This document shows, piece after piece, positions 7,819-12,135 of a DNA stretch of 12,135 bases (positions are counted from its first letter, which is position 1; every line of letters starts with the position of its first letter). Under the pieces are notes generated by a model. That model worked only from the letters and a program-made list of their open reading frames with translations, was not told the DNA's origin and searched no databases. The DNA comes from Oscillospiraceae bacterium. GTDB taxonomy: Bacteria > Bacillota > Clostridia > Oscillospirales > UBA929. The translations under genes were made by a program, and so were the position numbers. The stretch lies in assembly GCA_031271525.1 (NCBI GenBank), contig JAISVO010000098.1:1-12135 (forward strand), given 5' to 3'.

Positions 7819-8660
7819 CATGGCTTCCTCAGATCCAGCAGTTCTCTGGCCCGGGCGGCTGTCGCCACCGTGCGCCCGGCAAGACGGGCCAATTCGGCGG
7901 CGCGGAGAACCAAACTCTCGTTGGTGGCGGGAACGCCCTTCGCCATCAGCACATTGTCTTCCAAGCCCACGCGGATGCCATCCGCGCCCAAGGCGAGCGC
8001 CGCCAACAGCACCGGCATATGGAACCGTCCGATGCCGGTCGCGCTCCACGTGCAGTTGTCCGGCAGCAGGGAACGCAGGAACATCAGGTTTTCAATCCCG
8101 CCGGCAAGTCCTCCCGGCGCGCCCAGCACGAGCTGGAAGTTGCAGGGAGGCCGGAGGACGCCCGTCTTTATGTAATATTTCGCATTTTCAACCATACCTC
8201 CGTCGAAGATCTCCAGCTCCGGTTTCACACCCAGTTCCTGTGTCCTGCGTCCGAGCTTTTCCAAGAAAGCCGGGGAGTTCTCAAAGACGCTTTTGTGCAT
8301 CCAGTTCATGCTGCCGCAGTCATACGAACACATTTCGGGGCGAAGACGTTCCAAGTGCGCAATACGGATTTCATCGGTCATCCCAAGCGCCCCGGAGGTG
8401 GTGAGGTTTAGGTTGATGTCAACTCCGTGCTTCTCCATCTCGGTGCGGACATGCTCGACGATGCCGCAGAAAACTTCGGTGTCCATCGTACCGATACCCT
8501 GCGCGTCCCGCGCGTGGATGTGCACCACGGAAGCCCCCGCTTTGGCACAGGCGATGACGTCGGCCGCGATCTCTTCCTTGGTGAAAGGCACCGCGGGGTT
8601 GTCCGCTTTGGTGGGCCACGCCCCGGTCAGCGCCACCGAAATAACCAGATCGTTATTCAT
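7818..8660 (-). CDS. Beta-keto acid cleavage enzyme (BKACE / DUF849, Kce-like)
   Basis: Zinc-dependent TIM-barrel enzyme of the family that includes 3-keto-5-aminohexanoate cleavage enzyme (Kce). Members react a beta-keto acid with acetyl-CoA to give acetoacetate and a new acyl-CoA. The 280-residue product has normal length. Metal ligands are His47 and His49 (VHIHAR) and Glu234 in RVGLEDN. Arg230 and Asp235 match the Kce catalytic Arg226 and Asp231. VLGAPGG (178-184) and ATGIGRFH (207-214) are also family landmarks. The segment LTGAWPTKADNP carries Trp15 where Kce has Glu14, the residue that holds the substrate amino group, so a different substrate is likely (alignment from memory). The ATG at 8660 has AGGAG 11 bases upstream. 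It follows the thiolase by 29 bases and overlaps the hydrolase start. Family certain, substrate unknown. Confidence 0.95.
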   Translation of the reverse strand: MNNDLVISVALTGAWPTKADNPAVPFTKEEIAADVIACAKAGASVVHIHARDAQGIGTMDTEVFCGIVEHVRTEMEKHGVDINLNLTTSGALGMTDEIRIAHLERLRPEMCSYDCGSMNWMHKSVFENSPAFLEKLGRRTQELGVKPELEIFDGGMVENAKYYIKTGVLRPPCNFQLVLGAPGGLAGGIENLMFLRSLLPDNCTWSATGIGRFHMPVLLAALALGADGIRVGLEDNVLMAKGVPATNESLVLRAAELARLAGRTVATAARARELLDLRKP

Positions 8661-8689
8661 AACGTGCTTCTCTCCTCTGTCTGTGTGAT

Positions 8690-9850
8690 TTAAGAAACTG
8701 CTTCAAATATCCCGGCAGCCCCCATGCCGCCGCCGACGCACATCGTCACGAGGGCATAACGCCCCCCCGTGCGGCGGAGATGGCCCAGCGCCTTGCAGGT
8801 CAGCACCGCGCCGGTAGCTCCCAGCGGGTGGCCCAAGGCGATCGCGCCGCCGTTGGGATTGACTTTTGCCATATCCAATCCCAGTTCCCGCACGCAGGGG
8901 ATCGCCTGCGCCGCGAATGCCTCGTTCAGCTCGACCACGTCGATGTCACGGACGGTAAGACCGGTCAGTTTGAGCGCTTTGGGCACGGCGTAGACCGGGC
9001 CGAGGCCCATCAACTCGGGTTCGCATCCGGCCGCCGCAAAGCCGAGGAACCGCGCCAGCGGCTTGCGCCCCATCGTCTCGGCAAGCTCCCCGCTCACCAG
9101 CACGGCGAACGCAGCGCCGTCGCTAATCTGGGAAGATGTTCCGGCTGTGACCGCGCCGTCGGCAGTGAACGCCGGTTTTAACGCCGCGAGCTTATCCAGA
9201 CTCGTGTCCCGCCGGACGCCCTGATCGCGGTCGAAACGGAACTCCGCGCCGGTCGGGTCTATGCCGGTAAGCGGGACAATCTCCTGATCAAACAGACCGG
9301 CGTCCACGGCGCGCGCCGCTCGGGCATGACTCTCCAGCGCAAAGGCATCCATCTCAGCTCGGGTGACGTTTTTGGCCCGCGCCACCTTCTCGGCGGTCTG
9401 ACCCATCCCCATGTAGTAACCCGGCGCGTTTCCGGAGATCCAAGGGCTGAAGGCAGACTCATCCCAGCCGATCGGCACCGATGTCATCGACTCGACGCCG
9501 CCGGTGACGACGCATTCGCACTGCCCAGACTCAATCATTGCCGCGCCGATGTCGATTGCGCTCAACCCTGACGAGCAGAAGCGGTTGACCGTCATGGCAG
9601 GTACGGTTACGGGCAGGCCCGCCCGCGCGCCGATCAACCGAGCGATGTTGATCCCCTGTTTCTTCTCCGGGGCGGAGCAGCCGACGATTAAATCGTCGAT
9701 CCTGCTCAGATCCAAATCCGGCAGACGCTCCAGCACCCCCTTGAGTACCAGCCCGCCAAGCTCAACCGGGTGGCAGTCCCGCAGAGCGCCCTTATCCCCC
9801 GCACGGGCGATAGCGGAACGTCCGACAGCGGCTATATACACATTCTTCAT
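8690..9850 (-). CDS. Acetyl-CoA acetyltransferase (thiolase family)
   Basis: Cytoplasmic thiolase that condenses two acyl-CoAs or, in the catabolic direction, splits a 3-ketoacyl-CoA with CoA. The 386-residue product is full length. Active-site residues are the acylated Cys92 (NRFCSSGLSA), the NEAFA motif (309-313), His341 (GGAIALGHPLGATGA) and Cys371 (CVGGGMGAAG). The ATG at 9850 overlaps the stop of the short-chain dehydrogenase by 4 bases (ATGA), with GGGGGA 8 bases upstream, so the two are translationally coupled. Next to a BKACE, whose product is acetoacetate, it would fit cleavage of acetoacetyl-CoA to two acetyl-CoA, provided a CoA-transferase or ligase is supplied from elsewhere. Sequence alone does not separate acetoacetyl-CoA thiolase from a longer-chain 3-ketoacyl-CoA thiolase. 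Confidence 0.95.
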   Translation of the reverse strand: MKNVYIAAVGRSAIARAGDKGALRDCHPVELGGLVLKGVLERLPDLDLSRIDDLIVGCSAPEKKQGINIARLIGARAGLPVTVPAMTVNRFCSSGLSAIDIGAAMIESGQCECVVTGGVESMTSVPIGWDESAFSPWISGNAPGYYMGMGQTAEKVARAKNVTRAEMDAFALESHARAARAVDAGLFDQEIVPLTGIDPTGAEFRFDRDQGVRRDTSLDKLAALKPAFTADGAVTAGTSSQISDGAAFAVLVSGELAETMGRKPLARFLGFAAAGCEPELMGLGPVYAVPKALKLTGLTVRDIDVVELNEAFAAQAIPCVRELGLDMAKVNPNGGAIALGHPLGATGAVLTCKALGHLRRTGGRYALVTMCVGGGMGAAGIFEAVS

Positions 9851-10584
9851 GTGAACAATCCCCCGTTGACATCCAAGACAACGCCGTTGACATACGCCGA
9901 GTCGCCGCAGGACAGAAAAAGCACCGCTCCGGCCACTTCCTCCGGGGTCCCCAACCGCTTGGCGGGGCTTGCCGCGATGAAGGCGTTCAATACCGGCTCG
10001 GGGATTGTCTTGACCATATCGGTGTCGATCATGCCGGGGGCGACCGCGTTGACCGTGACGTTCTTGCCGCCTAACTCCTTAGCCAAAGTTTTTGTGAAGC
10101 CGATCAAGCCCGCCTTGGTCGCGGCGTAGTTAGCCTGCCCCACATTACCGTAGGCCGAGGAGGAGGAGATGTTGACGATCTTCCCGTACCCCCGCTCGCG
10201 CATCCCGGCGACAACCTGCCTGCAGCAGTTGTGGACACCCCCGAGGTTCACGTTTATCACAGCGTCCCATTGTTCGTCCGTCATCTTGTGGTATATCGCG
10301 TCCCGGGTGATACCGGCGTTGTTGACCAGAATGTCAACCCGCCCGAATGCCTCGCGGATACGCTCAAACGCCGCGCGCACGCTCTCCCGGTCGGAGACAT
10401 CGCACGCGACCGCGACGGTGTGATTACCCCCGGCGGCGCTGGCGAAAGCGTTCGCCGCGTCCCCGTCATAATCCAGAATGGCGACGCCGGCGGCGTTCTC
10501 GGTAATGAAACGCTTCGCGATTGCCGCGCCAATCCCCCGGCCCGCGCCGGTGACGACCGCGTATTTTCCTGTCAGTGCTCCCAT
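9847..10584 (-). CDS. Short-chain dehydrogenase/reductase, FabG / 3-hydroxyacyl-CoA dehydrogenase-like
   Basis: Classical SDR of 245 residues. It has the cofactor loop TGAGRGIG (12-19), NNAG (88-91), and the catalytic tetrad Asn113, Ser140, Tyr153 and Lys157 (NYAATKAG). The PGMIDTDM stretch (183-190) and the C-terminal VNGVVLDVNGG are typical of FabG and acetoacetyl-CoA reductases. Asp38 at the end of strand 2 (AILDYD) predicts NAD(H) rather than NADP(H), which favours an oxidative, catabolic role on a 3-hydroxyacyl-CoA or hydroxy acid over fatty-acid synthesis. The frame also allows TTG at 10590, but AGGGGGA is only 1 base from it and 7 bases from the ATG at 10584, so the ATG is chosen. It lies 12 bases after the esterase stop and overlaps the thiolase by 4 bases. 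Exact substrate not determinable. Confidence 0.93.
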   Translation of the reverse strand: MGALTGKYAVVTGAGRGIGAAIAKRFITENAAGVAILDYDGDAANAFASAAGGNHTVAVACDVSDRESVRAAFERIREAFGRVDILVNNAGITRDAIYHKMTDEQWDAVINVNLGGVHNCCRQVVAGMRERGYGKIVNISSSSAYGNVGQANYAATKAGLIGFTKTLAKELGGKNVTVNAVAPGMIDTDMVKTIPEPVLNAFIAASPAKRLGTPEEVAGAVLFLSCGDSAYVNGVVLDVNGGLFT

Positions 10585-10591
10585 GTCCAAA

Positions 10592-10598
10592 TCCCCCT
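10592..10598 (-). promoter_or_regulatory. Ribosome binding site deciding the dehydrogenase start
   Basis: AGGGGGA on the coding strand, sharing bases with the TAG stop of the esterase gene. The spacer to the ATG at 10584 is 7 bases; to the upstream TTG it is a single base. It therefore sets the start at 10584 and couples the two genes. Confidence 0.7.
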
Positions 10599-12084
10599 AC
10601 AATAATATCCGTTCGATCCCAGCGTACCGCTCCCGAATCGCCGCCTCCGCGTCGCTGACCAGCTCGTCGGTTTTGTTGATAACCAGCGTTTGACGTGTTT
10701 CCAAATTATAAGGCTCCCACCGGATAAGCCCCGCGCCGTTGGGATCGCCGCTCCGAGCGAAGTTGCCCCAGTAGGCGCGCATACGCAAGCCGATTTCGTG
10801 CACCTCATCCTCGCTGCCAGCATAGAACTGGCGGAAGGGCGGGGTCTGCAACTCGAAAAGCGGCAGCATTTCCGCGACATGGCAGGCGTACAGCCCAAAG
10901 CCCTCCATCACCGGCGTATAGTAATCGAAACGGTAGAGATATACGGGACCGTCCCCTGCGCACAGCTGTTCCGCGTGGCGCAGCTTAGGAAAAGCGTACA
11001 TCACGTCGGTCAGCAGCTCGCCGAAAGCCGCGAGGCTCGGCAATTCGGGATACTGCGCGAGCACATGCGCCGCCGTATCCGGCGCGAGCCGGCGCAGAAG
11101 CGGCTGCGTCAGCGCGTCCACATCCTTCCAGCCTGCGGCGGCTTGGAAATTCCCCTCGCTCTTGTTGGAGCCGAGCAGAACGGGCTTTGTTTGCCCGACA
11201 TAGCTTGAAAGCGTCGGGAAGCCGCGCAGGTATACCCCGTCCGCGACCGGGCAGAAGGAGCAGCGCCCGAAGAACCGGACGAGCACATATTCGTCCAGCT
11301 TTTTATTCGCCTCCAACAACCGCGCGTAAGGCAGCTCCAGCAACCCCTCGGCGTGCCCGGCGTCCAGTCCGGCAAACTCCAAGTATTTTTCACAGATTTC
11401 CCGCTCCTCCTCCACAGTGTAGAAAGAGCCGTAACAGTTGCTCTGGATGATCGCCTTGTGGAACAGCGGCCCCGCCTCGTCAATCAGCATCAGCGCGGAG
11501 ATCGCCTCGCCCCCAGCGGATTCGCCGAAAACGGTGACATTAGCCGGGTCGCCGCCAAAGCCGCGTATAGCCTCAGACACCCAGCGCAGCGCAAAAACAA
11601 TGTCCTTCATTCCCAAATGGTCGTCAAAACGGGGGCTGAACCCGGAGAGGTTCAGGAAACCGAACACATTGAGCCGATAGCTGACCGAGACGACGATGTT
11701 GCCGGTCTCCTTTGCCATCGCGTGGCAGTCGTAGGAAGCCGGTCCTTCCGGTTTGAACGCGCCCGCCCCCCCGGAGGCGAAAGCCCCGCCGGGTATCCAC
11801 ACCATCACCGGCGCGTCCGGCCCAGCGCCCTCCGGCGCCCAAACGTTCAGGTACAGGCAGTCCTCGCTGAAATGCTCCGGCCCCAGCGCAAGATTGCTCT
11901 GTATCGGATCCTTGGCGTAACCGAACGCCTGCCGGACGCCCTCCCACGGCTCTAAGGGCTGCGGTTCGCGGAAGCGCAGCGCGCCGACCGGGGCCTTCGC
12001 GAAGGGTACGCCCAAAAAGCGCCGTACCCCGTCCGCAACTGTGCCCTCCAGCGCTCCGAAACTCGTGTTGACGACCGTTGTCAT
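10597..12084 (-). CDS. Type B carboxylesterase (COesterase family, PnbA-like)
   Basis: Serine ester hydrolase of 495 residues, the usual length for bacterial PnbA-type esterases, with no signal peptide, so probably cytoplasmic. Landmarks are RFLGVPFAKAPVGALRF (about 22-38), SEDCLYLNVWAP (73-84), nucleophile elbow FGESAGG with Ser189, acid Glu310 (GSNKSEGNF) and His402 (YACHVAEML). The catalytic triad is complete. The oxyanion-hole motif, normally HGG(G/A)F, reads PGGAF (98-102), so His is replaced by Pro while the glycines remain. The ATG at 12084 has a strong GGGAGGAGG site 6 bases upstream. It is the first gene seen in the operon and is followed after 12 bases by the dehydrogenase. It may hydrolyse an imported ester; the natural substrate is unknown. 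Confidence 0.94.
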   Translation of the reverse strand: MTTVVNTSFGALEGTVADGVRRFLGVPFAKAPVGALRFREPQPLEPWEGVRQAFGYAKDPIQSNLALGPEHFSEDCLYLNVWAPEGAGPDAPVMVWIPGGAFASGGAGAFKPEGPASYDCHAMAKETGNIVVSVSYRLNVFGFLNLSGFSPRFDDHLGMKDIVFALRWVSEAIRGFGGDPANVTVFGESAGGEAISALMLIDEAGPLFHKAIIQSNCYGSFYTVEEEREICEKYLEFAGLDAGHAEGLLELPYARLLEANKKLDEYVLVRFFGRCSFCPVADGVYLRGFPTLSSYVGQTKPVLLGSNKSEGNFQAAAGWKDVDALTQPLLRRLAPDTAAHVLAQYPELPSLAAFGELLTDVMYAFPKLRHAEQLCAGDGPVYLYRFDYYTPVMEGFGLYACHVAEMLPLFELQTPPFRQFYAGSEDEVHEIGLRMRAYWGNFARSGDPNGAGLIRWEPYNLETRQTLVINKTDELVSDAEAAIRERYAGIERILL

Positions 12085-12090
12085 ACGGTG

Positions 12091-12099
12091 CCTCCTCCC
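12091..12099 (-). promoter_or_regulatory. Strong ribosome binding site of the carboxylesterase
   Basis: GGGAGGAGG on the coding strand, 6 bases before the ATG at 12084, is the closest match to the consensus in the window. The remaining upstream bases to 12135 are AT-richer but show no convincing promoter pair, operator or terminator. I cannot say whether transcription starts here or further upstream. Confidence 0.75.
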
Positions 12100-12135
12100 A
12101 GACGTTACTATCTGTTTACAAGCAATAACCGTGCC

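Noticed and set aside
7822..8049. Extra 76 codons upstream of the hydrolase lipoprotein in the same frame
   Set aside because: They lie inside the BKACE gene in another frame, read as Arg/Gly-rich nonsense, and would bury the obvious lipoprotein signal peptide.
7003..8175. Plus-strand open frame of 390 codons opposite the hydrolase and BKACE genes
   Set aside because: Its translation is Arg/Gly/Ala-rich with no recognisable domain. It spans the junction of two well-supported minus-strand genes and has no convincing ribosome site. Codon bias in GC-rich DNA explains it.
7818..8660. Calling the BKACE a lysine-fermentation kce gene
   Set aside because: The other lysine-fermentation genes are absent and the amino-binding Glu is replaced by Trp, so only the family-level name is supported.
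12085..12135. Possible promoter upstream of the carboxylesterase
   Set aside because: No -35/-10 pair with proper spacing could be matched. Only the ribosome site is convincing, and the window ends too soon.

Overview
The window is a GC-rich bacterial segment. All eleven genes lie on the minus strand, so they are transcribed from the right end toward the left. Gaps are 4 to 37 bases and several stop and start codons overlap. No terminator, divergent gene, RNA gene, mobile element or CRISPR array is visible, so the layout reads as one long operon (inferred from spacing). Purine-rich Shine-Dalgarno sites, GTG/TTG starts and two lipoproteins with acidic Pro/Ser/Thr linkers suggest a Gram-positive anaerobe, perhaps a GC-rich clostridium of the Oscillospiraceae type. 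That taxonomic guess is inference only.

In transcription order, the right half (12084 to 5271) holds six enzymes. They are a type B carboxylesterase, an FabG-like short-chain dehydrogenase, a thiolase, a beta-keto acid cleavage enzyme (BKACE/DUF849), a surface-anchored alpha/beta-hydrolase lipoprotein, and a ketopantoate-reductase-family dehydrogenase. The left half (5249 to 1) encodes a complete branched-chain-amino-acid-type (HAAT/Liv) ABC importer in the order livH, livM, livG, livF, then the substrate-binding lipoprotein. That last gene runs off the left edge. LivG carries an unusual N-terminal extension of about 220 residues.

Read together, the cluster looks like an uptake-and-degradation system for a small carboxylate or amino-acid-like compound, possibly released from an ester. 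In this model the lipoprotein hydrolase and/or cytoplasmic esterase opens the substrate and the Liv importer brings it in. One or both dehydrogenases oxidise a hydroxyl to a ketone. The BKACE then cleaves the beta-keto acid with acetyl-CoA to acetoacetate plus a new acyl-CoA, and the thiolase handles the C4 unit. The BKACE has its metal ligands but carries Trp where the lysine-fermentation enzyme Kce has the amino-binding Glu, so the substrate is probably not 3-keto-5-aminohexanoate. No CoA-transferase, regulator or aminotransferase lies in the window. The substrate therefore cannot be named.

There is no gene-free stretch longer than about 50 bases. The largest is the right-hand 51 bases upstream of the esterase.
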